Both the position numbers and the translations under genes were made by a program. A stretch of DNA of 58,945 nt, from assembly GCA_947627205.1 (NCBI GenBank), contig CANQVE010000010.1, positions 1-58,945 on the forward strand, read 5' to 3'. Shown piece after piece: positions 25,287 to 34,382 of this stretch. Within the stretch, counting starts at the first letter, position 1. Each line of letters starts with the position of its first letter. The notes under the pieces were generated by a model, which saw only the letters and a program-made list of their open reading frames with translations, ran no database searches and was not told where the DNA came from. The DNA comes from an uncultured Clostridia bacterium. Its GTDB lineage: Bacteria > Bacillota > Clostridia > Oscillospirales > Ruminococcaceae.

Positions 25287-26003
25287 ATGAGCGGTATTTT
25301 TTATCTTGATGAAAACTCTTCTACAAACGACTATTTGAGAGAACGATGTGATATTCTCTCGGACGGCGCTTGTGTTACCGCCGAAAGGCAGACCATGGGC
25401 AGAGGCAGGCGCGGTCACTCCTGGGATACGGCAAATGGTATGCTTGCTATGTCGGTGCTTCTTAAAAACCCGCCCGATTTTATGACTTTAACGGCACGCG
25501 CCGGACTTGCGGTATGCGACGCTATCGAAGAACTCGGCATAAAAGCGGGCATAAAGTGGTCTAATGATATAATTATTGAAAATCGCAAGGTCTGCGGTAT
25601 TTTATGCGAGAGCGTGAAAAAAGGTGAATGTCTGAATATTATCTGCGGGATAGGCGTTAACATATCGCAAAGCGACGATTATTTCAGGAAAATGGGACTT
25701 CCGAATGCGATATCGCTTAAAACCGTGACAAACAAAGAGATATCGAAAAAGGCGTTATGCGAAAAAATTTTAGAAAAAGTCATTATTCGCTCAAAACAGA
25801 CCTTTGGCGAATGTTATGATGAATACAAAGCTCGGATCTTAAATTTGGGGCGCGAAGTGAAACTTATCCGCGGGAACGAAGAAAAACTAGCGCGTGCGGT
25901 GGATATTTCGGAAAACGGCTGTCTTATCTGCGAGAATGAAAGCGGACGGTTTGAAGTAAATTCGGGAGAAGTTTCCATAAGAGGAAAGGACGGGTATTTA
26001 TGA
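25287..26003 (+). CDS. birA: Biotin-[acetyl-CoA carboxylase] ligase
   Basis: 238 residues, the catalytic part only; no N-terminal DNA-binding domain, so it should not repress transcription as E. coli BirA does. Seen are SSTNDYLRE at the start, the biotinyl-adenylate loop GRGRRGHSWD, IKWSNDIIIENRKVCGILCE and the C-terminal SH3-like part. It attaches biotin to carboxylase carrier proteins. It forms an operon with the phosphodiesterase (3 bp) and the CYTH protein (ATGA overlap). Confidence 0.93.
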   Translation: MSGIFYLDENSSTNDYLRERCDILSDGACVTAERQTMGRGRRGHSWDTANGMLAMSVLLKNPPDFMTLTARAGLAVCDAIEELGIKAGIKWSNDIIIENRKVCGILCESVKKGECLNIICGIGVNISQSDDYFRKMGLPNAISLKTVTNKEISKKALCEKILEKVIIRSKQTFGECYDEYKARILNLGREVKLIRGNEEKLARAVDISENGCLICENESGRFEVNSGEVSIRGKDGYL

Positions 26004-26554
26004 TAGAAAATGAATTTAAGACTATGCTTTCCGCCGAACAGTATGAAAGGCTGTTAAACGAATTTTCGTGGGACGAAACGGTATTGCAGACAAACTACTA
26101 CTATGACACCGATTTTCTTGAACTGTCCGAAAGAAGCATAACGGTGCGCGTTCGCGAGATCGACGGAGAATTTTTCCTGCAAATGAAACTTCCGACAAAG
26201 AAAGAATTTTCGCGCGTTGAGCTTTCAGAAAAACTTGAAGCACTGCCCGAAGAACTTTCGGGAAATCTCCTTTCGGAAATGTCGGGAGAGGAGATCCCTA
26301 ACGTAAAACAGCTGGGAAAACTTTTTACAAAGAGGCTGGCGAAGCGCTTTGACGGCGCGGAAATTGACCTCGACATGAGCGAATATTTTGAAAAGTCGGA
26401 CTATGAAGTTGAGATTGAATTTACCGACGAAGACAAGGCGCGGGAAATTCTCAAAAAAATAAGGAGCGTTATTGGCGAACGCTCCGAAAGTGTTATATGT
26501 AAAGGAAAAATCAGAAGATTTTTAGAGGAATACCAAAAGAAAAATAATCGTTGA
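26000..26554 (+). CDS. CYTH domain protein (triphosphate tunnel enzyme)
   Basis: 184 residues. The ExExK motif appears as IENEFKTML at the N-terminus (E3, E5, K7), with further tunnel residues in VRVREIDGEFFLQMKLP (Arg/Lys) and the late YEVEIEF acidic strand. Members hydrolyse inorganic or nucleoside triphosphates in a beta-tunnel; those like YjbK in Bacillota have no firm role. Translationally coupled to birA by a 4-bp ATGA overlap. Confidence 0.88.
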   Translation: MIENEFKTMLSAEQYERLLNEFSWDETVLQTNYYYDTDFLELSERSITVRVREIDGEFFLQMKLPTKKEFSRVELSEKLEALPEELSGNLLSEMSGEEIPNVKQLGKLFTKRLAKRFDGAEIDLDMSEYFEKSDYEVEIEFTDEDKAREILKKIRSVIGERSESVICKGKIRRFLEEYQKKNNR

Positions 26555-26564
26555 ACCCTTTCGG

Positions 26565-27125
26565 TCAAGTATCGGAAAGGTATGTTCTAAGAACGTCTTC
26601 CGCAATCTGACGCTGAGTTTTGCGGGTATCCATTGCGAGCTTTTGAATGTGCCGATGTGCCTGTTCTTCGGTGAGATTAAGGTACTGTATAAGACAGCAC
26701 TTCGCTCGGTCAATTATTTTAACATCATCAAGCTGTTTCGACAGCTTGTTTTTTTCGTCTTCGAGGCGGTTTATGTTCTCCTTTGCGAGAGCCGCCATTT
26801 TCAGGGCGTTCTGTAATACGCTCTTTTTAAACGGTTTTTCTACAACAAACGCTCCCGTAAACTTAATTCTTTTCTGCACATCATCAGCAATATCCGCTCT
26901 CGCAAGCACGATTATCGGCGAAGAAGTGAGCTTTGAGGCTTCGCTCACATAATTCAGTCCGAACTCCGACCTTAACGGCGTTGAAACGATTATTGCCCCA
27001 CAGTCATCGAAATCGAACTGTTTTTCATCATCAAAACACAGCGAAAAATCCTCGGCAAATTCGCCGAGAATATCACGCAGGTCTTTGCAGGCTTCTTCTG
27101 TTTTTGCGTTGATGAAAATTTTCAT
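26565..27125 (-). CDS. ANTAR-domain antiterminator regulator
   Basis: 186 residues from ATG 27125 (AGAGG 4 nt before; an in-frame TTG lies 12 nt earlier). Residues 1-115 form a receiver-like domain, though the phosphorylated Asp region is unusual (DDCGAIIVSTPLRSE). A coiled-coil linker (LEDEKNKLSKQLDDVK) leads to the RNA-binding ANTAR domain (IDRAKCCLIQYLNLTEEQAH..., about 130-185). ANTAR proteins bind paired RNA hairpins with hexaloops and prevent termination, typically in nitrogen assimilation. It is the last gene of the glutamate synthase operon, which it probably controls. Confidence 0.92.
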   Translation of the reverse strand: MKIFINAKTEEACKDLRDILGEFAEDFSLCFDDEKQFDFDDCGAIIVSTPLRSEFGLNYVSEASKLTSSPIIVLARADIADDVQKRIKFTGAFVVEKPFKKSVLQNALKMAALAKENINRLEDEKNKLSKQLDDVKIIDRAKCCLIQYLNLTEEQAHRHIQKLAMDTRKTQRQIAEDVLRTYLSDT

Positions 27126-27167
27126 AAAACCTCTCAATGTCGTATGATCTTGCCGCGACGAGGATAG

Positions 27168-27187
27168 AAAAACGCCGCGGCGTTTTT
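27168..27187 (-). terminator. Hairpin with T run between glutamate synthase genes and the ANTAR gene
   Basis: AAAAACGC (27168-27175), loop CGCG, GCGTTTTT (27180-27187). Read leftward it ends in five T. It lies between the stop at 27192 and the ANTAR gene, so it may lower or attenuate expression of the regulator. A GC-rich segment beyond it (about 27150-27160) could pair with the stem as an alternative fold. Confidence 0.65.
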
Positions 27188-27191
27188 ATGT

Positions 27192-27911
27192 TTAATTGTT
27201 TACATACAACTGTTTATAGGGATTTGCAGAGTTGGGGATAAGTTTATAGAACTTTGAGCTTAAAAGCTCGTCGGTGCTGTGCTTGAAGTGTTTTACAAAT
27301 CTGTCGATATAACGGCGGATCTGCTCTTTTTCCTCTGCGGTAGCTTCTGTACAGCAGACCTGCTTCGGAAGCCCTTTGGGAGCTTCTTCGCTTCTGATAA
27401 ACATTTCGCCGCCGTGCATTCCCGTTCCGCAGAAACTTCCGACAGGACAGCCCTCTGTTCCTATTCCGAGAACGATTATAATTCCGCCCGCCTGGTATTC
27501 TCCGAGAAAGTCGCCGACTTTTCCGCCGATAACGATTATCGGATAAAGCTCCTTATAGCTCTTCATGTGTATGCCGACGCGATAACCCGCGTTGCCCTCT
27601 ACATATATCTCGCCCGAACGCATAGCGTAGCCCGCGGTATCGCCGCAGTTTCCGTGGACGATTATTGCTCCGTCGTTCATTGTGTCGCCGATAGCATCCT
27701 GTGCGTTTCCGTATACAACTATCTTGGAGCCGTTGAGGTATGCTCCGAGAGCGTTTCCGGGAGTACCCGTGACAAGAATTTCCTTGCCTGTCGTGCCTGC
27801 GCCGATATAGCGCTGACCAAGCACGTTTTCTATTTCAAATCTGCTTTCGTCGCTCTCGCGCATTATCTTGTTAAGCTCGGAATAACCGATATTTTTTGCG
27901 TCTATTTTCAT
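27192..27911 (-). CDS. Glutamate synthase GXGXG (GltB3-like) subunit
   Basis: 239 residues. Parallel beta-helix repeats of the third glutamate synthase domain are clear: GQRYIGAGTTGKEILVTGTPG, GNAQDAIGDTMNDGAIIVHG, GNCGDTAGYAMRSGEIYVEGNAGYRVG. The domain has a structural role, passing conformational signals between the glutaminase and synthase sites. Here it is a separate protein, as in archaeal-type split enzymes. It overlaps the flavoprotein gene by 4 bp. Confidence 0.93.
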   Translation of the reverse strand: MKIDAKNIGYSELNKIMRESDESRFEIENVLGQRYIGAGTTGKEILVTGTPGNALGAYLNGSKIVVYGNAQDAIGDTMNDGAIIVHGNCGDTAGYAMRSGEIYVEGNAGYRVGIHMKSYKELYPIIVIGGKVGDFLGEYQAGGIIIVLGIGTEGCPVGSFCGTGMHGGEMFIRSEEAPKGLPKQVCCTEATAEEKEQIRRYIDRFVKHFKHSTDELLSSKFYKLIPNSANPYKQLYVNN

Positions 27912-29146
27912 CTTATGATACCTCCGAGCTTTTCTTCGCGTCTTTCTTTTGAGAACATCATCATCTGAGGCTTTTGCTTGAGAAGTTCTTCGTTTACGTC
28001 GTCTATCTCAATTCCCTCTTTTATCATTCCCGTATAAATGCCCGCTCTCTCGACGTCTCCCATAAGGATATAACCTTTGAGCTTATTGTCGCGGAATACC
28101 AGCTTTTTATATGTATTCTCCGTTTCGGTTACATATTCCTCGCCGTTATAATCTCCCGCGGAAATGATATGAAGTCCGAAAAGACCTATTGCGTTCATAG
28201 GAATGGCGTTCAGATAATAATTCTCTCTTCCCGCCATATTGCGTCCTGCGGTTTCTCCCTGCAAATAAGCGTTGGGGAGAATTGCAAGTATTCTGTTTGT
28301 GTCAGCAGACGAATCATAACTTACGGTGCAGTCGCCCGCAGAATAGATGTCATCAAGCGAAGTTTTCTGCGTCATGTCCGTAATTATGCCTCGCTCGACC
28401 TTTCCTCCCGCGTCGGAAACAAGCTCGGTGTTCGGGCGCACTCCGACGGCAACTATAAGCATATCAAAATCAACGGTCATTCCGTTCTGAAGTTTTGCGG
28501 AATGTTCGGAAAATTCCTCGACGGAAGTTTTAAGAATGAATTTCACGCCGTGGTTTTCAATATGGCTCTGCATTTTAATTCCTGCTTTTACGTCAAGAAT
28601 TGACGGAAGTATCCTGTCGGCAAGGTCAATGACGGTTATATCCGTTTCATATACGGAAAGCGCCTCGGCGGCTTTTAGACCTATAAGTCCCGCGCCGATA
28701 ATGAGGACTTTCATTCCTTTCTTTATTTCGGAACGGATAGCCTTTACGCTGTCGAAAGTCATAAAGGTATGATAATTTACCTTTTCAAGACCTTTCATCG
28801 GCGGTACAAAAGGCTTTGAGCCTGTTGCGACCATAAGTTTATCATAAGGAACGGAAAGTCCGTCATCAAGAACTACGCACTTCTTTTCCGTTTCTATTTT
28901 TGTTGCTTTTTTGCCGAGTATGGTTTCAACGCCGTTCTTTTCATAAAAATCGGGTTCACGGTAATAAATGTTCTTGTCCGAAACTTTGCCCTCGAGCCAA
29001 TAAGAAATGAGAGGGCGCGAATAGGTGTGATACTTTTCGTCGGAGATGACGGTTATTTTGCCGACGCTGTCTATCTCGCGAATTCCCGCGATAGTTCCGA
29101 CAGCCGCCGTACTGTTTCCGATAATAACGTAATTCATCTTTTTCAC
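27908..29146 (-). CDS. FAD/NAD(P)-dependent oxidoreductase of glutamate synthase
   Basis: 412 residues of the NADH oxidase/nitrite reductase flavoprotein fold. The FAD-binding N-terminus is MNYVIIGNSTAAVGTIAGIRE, the NAD(P) loop VLIIGAGLIGLKAAEAL (about residues 145-160), and the second FAD motif DDIYSAGDCTV. The final 30 residues are extended (KQKPQMMMFSKERREE). It should feed electrons from NAD(P)H through the ferredoxin subunit to the synthase. Its gene overlaps both neighbours by 4 bp, so it is an integral subunit. Confidence 0.93.
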   Translation of the reverse strand: MKKMNYVIIGNSTAAVGTIAGIREIDSVGKITVISDEKYHTYSRPLISYWLEGKVSDKNIYYREPDFYEKNGVETILGKKATKIETEKKCVVLDDGLSVPYDKLMVATGSKPFVPPMKGLEKVNYHTFMTFDSVKAIRSEIKKGMKVLIIGAGLIGLKAAEALSVYETDITVIDLADRILPSILDVKAGIKMQSHIENHGVKFILKTSVEEFSEHSAKLQNGMTVDFDMLIVAVGVRPNTELVSDAGGKVERGIITDMTQKTSLDDIYSAGDCTVSYDSSADTNRILAILPNAYLQGETAGRNMAGRENYYLNAIPMNAIGLFGLHIISAGDYNGEEYVTETENTYKKLVFRDNKLKGYILMGDVERAGIYTGMIKEGIEIDDVNEELLKQKPQMMMFSKERREEKLGGIIR

Positions 29147-29580
29147 CTCTCCTCAAAAACAATGGCTCTGTTCGGACAGCCCTGAACGCAGGCAGGCTCG
29201 CCGTTGTGGTTCTTTACGCACAAGTCGCACTTCTGTATTCTGTGTCCCTCTTCGTCTATAACTATACAGCCGTATGGACAGCTCAACACGCAGGTATAAC
29301 AGCCCACGCACCTTGTTTCATCTACCGAAACAACTCCGTCCTTTACGGAGAGCGCTCCCGAAATACAGCCCTTTACGCAGGGTTTTGCTTCGCAATGACG
29401 GCACTGAACGGCAAAATTTACCTCATTTCCCTCTTCGACTTTTATTCTCGGAAGAGGTTTTTTGCCCTCGGTCTTAAAAGCCTTTATCATATTCGGAGCG
29501 CCCGAATTTGCCGCAGCGCAATAATATTCGCACAAATGACAGGCAAGACACCAATCTTCGTTTACATAAACTCTTTTCAT
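29143..29580 (-). CDS. Polyferredoxin-type 4Fe-4S subunit
   Basis: 145 residues with four Cys clusters: CLACHLCEYYC, CRHCEAKPCVKGC, CVGCYTCVLSCPYG and CDLCVKNHNGEPACVQGCP. This HycB/DmsB-like layout predicts up to four [4Fe-4S] clusters. It would carry electrons between the flavoprotein and the FMN-containing synthase subunit. It is an internal gene of the operon, joined to the next by ATGA overlap. Confidence 0.93.
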   Translation of the reverse strand: MKRVYVNEDWCLACHLCEYYCAAANSGAPNMIKAFKTEGKKPLPRIKVEEGNEVNFAVQCRHCEAKPCVKGCISGALSVKDGVVSVDETRCVGCYTCVLSCPYGCIVIDEEGHRIQKCDLCVKNHNGEPACVQGCPNRAIVFEER

Positions 29581-29597
29581 TTTAGCCGCTCCTTTCG

Positions 29598-31103
29598 TTA
29601 TTCGCCCGCATGCATTATGCCCAAGATGTCAAGCTCTTTCTGCGTAAGCCCGACGCCTCTCAGCATAAGCCTGTTTCCGCGGAGCGCTTCTATTGAGTTT
29701 ATACCCATTCCGCCCATCATTTCTTTTATCTCGTGATCCCATGCGGTAATGAGGTTTACAAGTCTTTCGCTTCCTATTGCAGGATTAAGGCGCTTTACAA
29801 GGTCGGCGCGCTGAGTAGCTATGCCCCAATTGCACTTGCCCGTATTACAGCTTCTGCAAAGATGACAGCCCAGCGACAGGAGCGCCGCCGTCGCGATATA
29901 GACAGCGTCCGCGCCGAGAGCTATTGCCTTTACTACGTCAGCCGCCGAACGAATTGAACCTCCGACAACTATAGAAACGTCGTTTCTTATTCCCTCGTCG
30001 CGAAGTCTTGCGTCAACGCTTGCCAAAGCAAGTTCTATCGGTATGCCCACATTGTCGCGTATTCTTGTCGGAGCGGCGCCCGTACCGCCTCTGAAACCGT
30101 CTATTGCGATAATATCCGCGCCCGAACGCGCAATTCCCGAAGCAATAGCCGCGATATTATGAACTGCCGCTATTTTTACGATAACGGGCTTTTCGTAGTT
30201 TGTAGCCTCTTTAAGCGACAAAACGAGCTGACGCAAATCTTCAATCGAATATATATCATGGTGAGGAGCGGGAGAAATTGCGTCCGAGCCCATAGGTATC
30301 ATACGCGTTTTGGAAATTTCCTCGTCTATCTTCATTCCGGGGAGATGTCCGCCGATACCGGGCTTTGCGCCCTGTCCCATTTTTATTTCGATCGCCGCGC
30401 CCGCGTCAAGATAGCCCTTGAAAACGCCGAAACGTCCCGAAGCGACCTGGCAGATAGTGTTCGCGCCGTATTTGTAAAAGTCGCGGTGGAGTCCGCCCTC
30501 GCCCGTATTATAGAATGTTCCGAGCTTTGTCGCCGCTCTCGCAAGGCTTTCGTGTGCATTTTTGCTTATTGAGCCGAAAGACATTGCCGAAAACATTATC
30601 GGAACATCAAGCTCGAGATAAGGCGTTTTTTCAAAATGAGCCTTGCCCTCTTTGTCATAAGTTATCTTCTGCGACTTTTTGCCGAGGAAAGTCTTTGTTT
30701 CCATCGGCTCACGCAGAGGATCAATAGGCGGGTTTGTTACCTGTGAAGCGTTTAAAAGTATCTTGTCCCAATAAACGGGGTAATCTTTCGGAGTACCCAT
30801 TGCGGAAAGGAGAACGCCGCCTGTGCCTGCCTGTTTATAGACTTCCTCCATGACCTGCATATTCCAGTTTGCGTTATAGCGGAACTGATTTTCATTCGGA
30901 CGTATCTTTAACGCCTGTGTAGGACAAAGGCAGACGCATCTCTGACAATCGACGCAGGTCTGCTCGTTTGACACCATTTTATCAAGATCGGGATCGTATT
31001 TATGTACCTCGTTCGCACACTGTCTTTCGCAGACTCTGCACTTTATACAGCGGTCGGGATCTCTTAATACCTCGAAAAGAGGATTGTTGAAATTTATTGC
31101 CAT
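29598..31103 (-). CDS. gltB: Glutamate synthase FMN-binding (GltB2-like) subunit with ferredoxin domain
   Basis: 501 residues. The N-terminus has two [4Fe-4S] motifs (CIKCRVCERQCANEV, CVDCQRCVCLCP). The rest is the FMN TIM barrel: MSFGSISKNAHESLARAA, GEGGLHRDFYK, KPGIGGHLPG, PHHDIYSIEDL, IDGFRGGTGAAP, and the [3Fe-4S] cysteines in CHLCRSCNTGKCNWGIATQ near the end. It condenses 2-oxoglutarate with ammonia to give glutamate. It immediately follows the glutaminase gene, with stop and start abutting. Confidence 0.95.
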   Translation of the reverse strand: MAINFNNPLFEVLRDPDRCIKCRVCERQCANEVHKYDPDLDKMVSNEQTCVDCQRCVCLCPTQALKIRPNENQFRYNANWNMQVMEEVYKQAGTGGVLLSAMGTPKDYPVYWDKILLNASQVTNPPIDPLREPMETKTFLGKKSQKITYDKEGKAHFEKTPYLELDVPIMFSAMSFGSISKNAHESLARAATKLGTFYNTGEGGLHRDFYKYGANTICQVASGRFGVFKGYLDAGAAIEIKMGQGAKPGIGGHLPGMKIDEEISKTRMIPMGSDAISPAPHHDIYSIEDLRQLVLSLKEATNYEKPVIVKIAAVHNIAAIASGIARSGADIIAIDGFRGGTGAAPTRIRDNVGIPIELALASVDARLRDEGIRNDVSIVVGGSIRSAADVVKAIALGADAVYIATAALLSLGCHLCRSCNTGKCNWGIATQRADLVKRLNPAIGSERLVNLITAWDHEIKEMMGGMGINSIEALRGNRLMLRGVGLTQKELDILGIMHAGE

Positions 31104-32219
31104 TTATCTTCCCACCCTTTCCGCCGCGTATTTGTCAAGTTCGGCTATAACAGGCTCTCCGCCGCGCGGCGACCATATCCTGTCAACATCGGGGCACATT
31201 GTTCTTATTGAACATTCCTCGGACGAAATGTACATAGTGTCGCCCTTTTCCGCGCAGACCATTGAACGGAGCTTCAGTCTGTCGTTTAACGCCATAAGCC
31301 CGTTGTTGTAGCCTAAAATTATAGAGAAAGGTCCCGTTATGAGGAGACTTGAATATACATTTCTGAAATGTCTGTACTTTTCGGTGTCCTCGGGGCTGAA
31401 TTTTCCGCTTTCAAGCTCGCTCCAGAAAGGAGAAGCTATAACTTTTGCCACGTCTTCAAGCGGCATACCGAGTCTTCTGTGAAGATAGTCTATGATATAA
31501 GTAATAACTTCGGTATCCGTAAGAAGATTGCATTTATAGCCGAACATCTCGATAAAGCGTCTGTTCGCGTCATAAGACGAGATCTCGCCGTTATGTACTA
31601 TGGTATAATCAAGGAGCGAAAACGGATGTGCGCCGCCCCACCAGCCGGGAGTATTCGTCGGGTATCTTCCGTGAACTGTCCAGGCATATCCGCTGTATTC
31701 TTCGAGGCGGTAGAAATCGCCGACGTCTTCGGGATAACCGACCGCTTTAAATACGCCCATATTCTTTCCGCTTGAGAAAACATACGCTCCGTCTATCTGG
31801 TCGTTTATCCTTATAACACAGCGCGCAACAAACGTTCTTTCGTCAAGCTGGCTGTCGGCGAGCTTTGTCGGCAGAGGATTAACGAAATAACGCCATATAA
31901 GAGGCTCGTCGGTTATGTTCGGATTTTTTCTTATAGGTATCCTCGACAGATTTACCACGTCAAAATGTCTGTCAAGAAAAGCCTCGGTCTTTACTCTTGC
32001 TTCGCTTGAGTCATAGAAAACGTGGAAAGCATACTGGTTCTTATACTCGGGGTAAATGCCGTATCCCGCATAACCGCCGCCCAGACCGTTTGAGCGCTCG
32101 TGCATACAGGCTATTGAATTTACAATAACGCTGCCGCTGGTGCGTCTGCCGCTTCTGTTTATAAAGCCCGAAATGGCACAGCCCGCGGGGATCCTTGTTT
32201 CTCCCTCTTTTTGTAGCAT
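31104..32219 (-). CDS. Glutamate synthase class II glutaminase subunit
   Basis: 371 residues. A 13-residue propeptide precedes AGCAISGFINRSG, making Cys14 the likely N-terminal nucleophile after cleavage. The class II amidotransferase core shows HGRYPTNTPGWWGGAHPFSLLDYTIVHNGEI and DTEVITYIIDYL. It frees ammonia from glutamine for the synthase subunit. First gene of the operon, with a consensus promoter and a hairpin in its short leader; AAGGAG lies ahead of the ATG. Confidence 0.93.
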   Translation of the reverse strand: MLQKEGETRIPAGCAISGFINRSGRRTSGSVIVNSIACMHERSNGLGGGYAGYGIYPEYKNQYAFHVFYDSSEARVKTEAFLDRHFDVVNLSRIPIRKNPNITDEPLIWRYFVNPLPTKLADSQLDERTFVARCVIRINDQIDGAYVFSSGKNMGVFKAVGYPEDVGDFYRLEEYSGYAWTVHGRYPTNTPGWWGGAHPFSLLDYTIVHNGEISSYDANRRFIEMFGYKCNLLTDTEVITYIIDYLHRRLGMPLEDVAKVIASPFWSELESGKFSPEDTEKYRHFRNVYSSLLITGPFSIILGYNNGLMALNDRLKLRSMVCAEKGDTMYISSEECSIRTMCPDVDRIWSPRGGEPVIAELDKYAAERVGR

Positions 32220-32245
32220 ATCCTCACTCCTTAATATTGTTGAAA

Positions 32246-32263
32246 AAGAAGATCATTCTTCTT
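32246..32263 (-). promoter_or_regulatory. Hexaloop hairpin in the glutamate synthase leader, possible ANTAR target
   Basis: On the minus strand AAGAAG-AATGAT-CTTCTT followed by T residues. The six-base loop has A at position 1 and G at position 4, the pattern required by ANTAR proteins, and the hairpin-plus-T layout resembles a weak terminator. The usual first hairpin is not clear (a short AT-rich fold may precede it), so the call is tentative. Confidence 0.45.
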
Positions 32264-32277
32264 AAAATTACTTTCAT

Positions 32278-32306
32278 ATTATAACACTGTTTTTATATTT
32301 TGTCAA
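32278..32306 (-). promoter_or_regulatory. Promoter of the glutamate synthase operon
   Basis: TTGACA (32301-32306), 17 bp, TATAAT (32278-32283) on the minus strand, a full consensus match. Confidence 0.9.
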
Positions 32307-32533
32307 GCATTTTTTGCAAGAAATAAATTTTGAACTTTCATTTTTTAGTAAAAATCCATTTGGTTCAAGAACTTTTTGCACGCATTTTGCAACATTTGCC
32401 GTATTTTTCATTCGTAAATTGCATAATTGGCTGTGATGAAGTTAAAATTTTTGTTTGACTTGCAAGAATGGAAAGGGCAAAATTCAAAAAAAATAGTCAT
32501 TTTCTCCAAATTAGTAAAAATATGAAATAATGC
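32307..32533. other. AT-rich intergenic region with repeated TTGCAA
   Basis: No gene is seen between the two divergent promoters. The palindrome TTGCAA recurs at 32314, 32387 and 32460, spaced 73 bp apart, and again at 32543 inside the gat promoter spacer. These may be binding sites or chance in AT-rich DNA. Confidence 0.4.
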
Positions 32534-32562
32534 TTGAAAAATTTGCAAAAATATAATATAAT
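32534..32562 (+). promoter_or_regulatory. Promoter of gatCAB
   Basis: TTGAAA (32534-32539), 17 bp, TATAAT (32557-32562). Confidence 0.8.
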
Positions 32563-32621
32563 GATAATGTATATTTTATTCCGAATTCTTAATTCAAAAA
32601 GTGAAAGAAAGGAGCTGTCTT

Positions 32622-32906
32622 ATGGCAGTAGATATGAAAACCATTGAGCATCTCTGCGGGCTGTCAAAGCTCTCTTATGATGAAAAAGGAATGGAAAAGG
32701 TCATGGGGGAAATGAGCGATATAATCGGCCTTATGGACGAGATAAAGGGCTTTGATCTCACATACGACGACACAAAGGACAAAAACGAGATCCGCTTTAA
32801 TGAAACAAGAGAGGATATTCCCGAAAAATCTTTTGATACGGAAAAACTTCTTCAGAATGCGGAAAACACCGACAGCTGCTATGTAGTGCCTAAGGTTGTG
32901 GAATAA
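32622..32906 (+). CDS. gatC: Aspartyl/glutamyl-tRNA amidotransferase subunit C
   Basis: 94 residues from ATG 32622 (AAAGGAG at 32608-32614); the GTG 21 nt upstream overlaps that site and is unlikely. Typical GatC: TIEHLCGLSKLSYDE at the start, and VKx-like ending with TREDIPEKSF. It clamps GatA to GatB in the enzyme that converts Glu-tRNA-Gln and Asp-tRNA-Asn to the correct aminoacyl-tRNAs. First gene of gatCAB. Confidence 0.93.
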   Translation: MAVDMKTIEHLCGLSKLSYDEKGMEKVMGEMSDIIGLMDEIKGFDLTYDDTKDKNEIRFNETREDIPEKSFDTEKLLQNAENTDSCYVVPKVVE

Positions 32907-32918
32907 AGGAGAGAGAAA

Positions 32919-34367
32919 ATGGAACTTACAAGAGCCAGGCTCCGCGATCTCAGAAAAATGCTCGACAGCCGTGAGATAAGCGCTGTTGAGCTTTGCGGAG
33001 AATATTTAAAGAAAATTGAACTTACGGACAAGGAGCTTCTTTCTTATATTACCGTCACGAAAGAAACGGCGATTAAAGACGCCGAAAACGCGCAGAAAAA
33101 AATCGACGCGGGACAAGCGTCCATGCTTACGGGCATTCCGCTGGCGATAAAAGACAACATCTGCACGGACGGGATAAAGACCACCTGTGCCAGCAAAATG
33201 CTGGGAAATTTTGTTCCGCCGTATAATGCGACGGTTATTGAAAAACTGAACGAACAGGGATATGTCCTGCTCGGAAAAACGTCTATGGACGAATTTGCTA
33301 TGGGCGGTTCTACGCAAACTTCTGCGTTTGCCAAGACCAAAAACCCTTATGACTTAGAACGTGTTCCCGGAGGAAGCTCGGGCGGTTCGGCGGCGGCTGT
33401 CGCGGCGTCGCTTGCGCCTGCGGCTCTCGGCTCGGACACGGGCGGTTCTATACGCCAGCCCGCCTCGTTCTGCGGAGTTACGGGGCTAAAGCCAACATAC
33501 GGAAGAGTTTCGAGATACGGTCTTGTGGCTTTTGCAAGCTCGCTCGACCAGATAGGTCCTATCGCAAACGACGCTTATGACTGCGCAATACTTTTAAACG
33601 CCATAAGCGGAGCAGACCGTCATGACGCAACGTCCGCAAGAAAAGATGTTCCCGACTTTACGGCGGATATTGATAAACCCATAGCGGGAATGAAGATAGC
33701 TTTGCCGAAAGAATTTTATTCGGATGCGATCGACGACTGCGTCAAAGAGGCTGTACTGAACGCCGCAAAGGAGCTTGAAAAACAGGGTGCGGTACTTATA
33801 AACTGCTCAATACCCGGACTTAAATACGCGATACCTGCGTATTATCTCATAGCGTGCGCGGAAGCCGCTTCTAACCTTTCGAGATTTGACGGCATAAAGT
33901 TCGGTTTCAGAGGAGAGGGCAGGACCTTTAACGACCTTATAATCGACAGCAGGAACAAGGGCTTCGGAGAGGAAGTTAAAAGGCGTATTCTTCTGGGAAA
34001 CTATGCGCTTTCGAGCGGTTATTATGACGCATATTATAAAAAAGCGCTCGCGCTTAAACAGGAAATAATAAAGGAATACAGCGATATTTTTGAACAGTGC
34101 GACGCTGTTCTTACTCCTACAGCGCCTACCCCCGCATACAAGATAGGCGAACAGGACAACGATCCCGTAAAGATGTATACGGCGGATATTTGCACGGTAA
34201 CTGTAAATATCGCGGGACTTCCCGGAATATCTACGACCTGCGGCTATTCCGAAAGCGGGCTTCCGATAGGTATGTCGGTAATAGGAAAACGTTTTGACGA
34301 ACAGTCCGTTCTGCGTATTGCTTATGCATGGGAACAGAACTTTAAGACTGCTGCGCCGAAAATTTAA
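32919..34367 (+). CDS. gatA: Aspartyl/glutamyl-tRNA amidotransferase subunit A
   Basis: 482 residues, normal length. Amidase signature: Lys in GIPLAIKDN, cis-Ser and nucleophile Ser in [13 protein letters not shown] and [14 protein letters not shown]. It releases ammonia from glutamine for transfer by GatB. It is 12 bp after gatC and 15 bp before gatB. Confidence 0.97.
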   Translation: MELTRARLRDLRKMLDSREISAVELCGEYLKKIELTDKELLSYITVTKETAIKDAENAQKKIDAGQASMLTGIPLAIKDNICTDGIKTTCASKMLGNFVPPYNATVIEKLNEQGYVLLGKTSMDEFAMGGSTQTSAFAKTKNPYDLERVPGGSSGGSAAAVAASLAPAALGSDTGGSIRQPASFCGVTGLKPTYGRVSRYGLVAFASSLDQIGPIANDAYDCAILLNAISGADRHDATSARKDVPDFTADIDKPIAGMKIALPKEFYSDAIDDCVKEAVLNAAKELEKQGAVLINCSIPGLKYAIPAYYLIACAEAASNLSRFDGIKFGFRGEGRTFNDLIIDSRNKGFGEEVKRRILLGNYALSSGYYDAYYKKALALKQEIIKEYSDIFEQCDAVLTPTAPTPAYKIGEQDNDPVKMYTADICTVTVNIAGLPGISTTCGYSESGLPIGMSVIGKRFDEQSVLRIAYAWEQNFKTAAPKI

Positions 34368-34382
34368 GGAGGCGGAATAAAA

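Noticed and set aside
27279-28603. Long rightward frames opposite the glutamate synthase genes
   Set aside because: They mirror strongly conserved subunits; length is due to codon bias, not coding.
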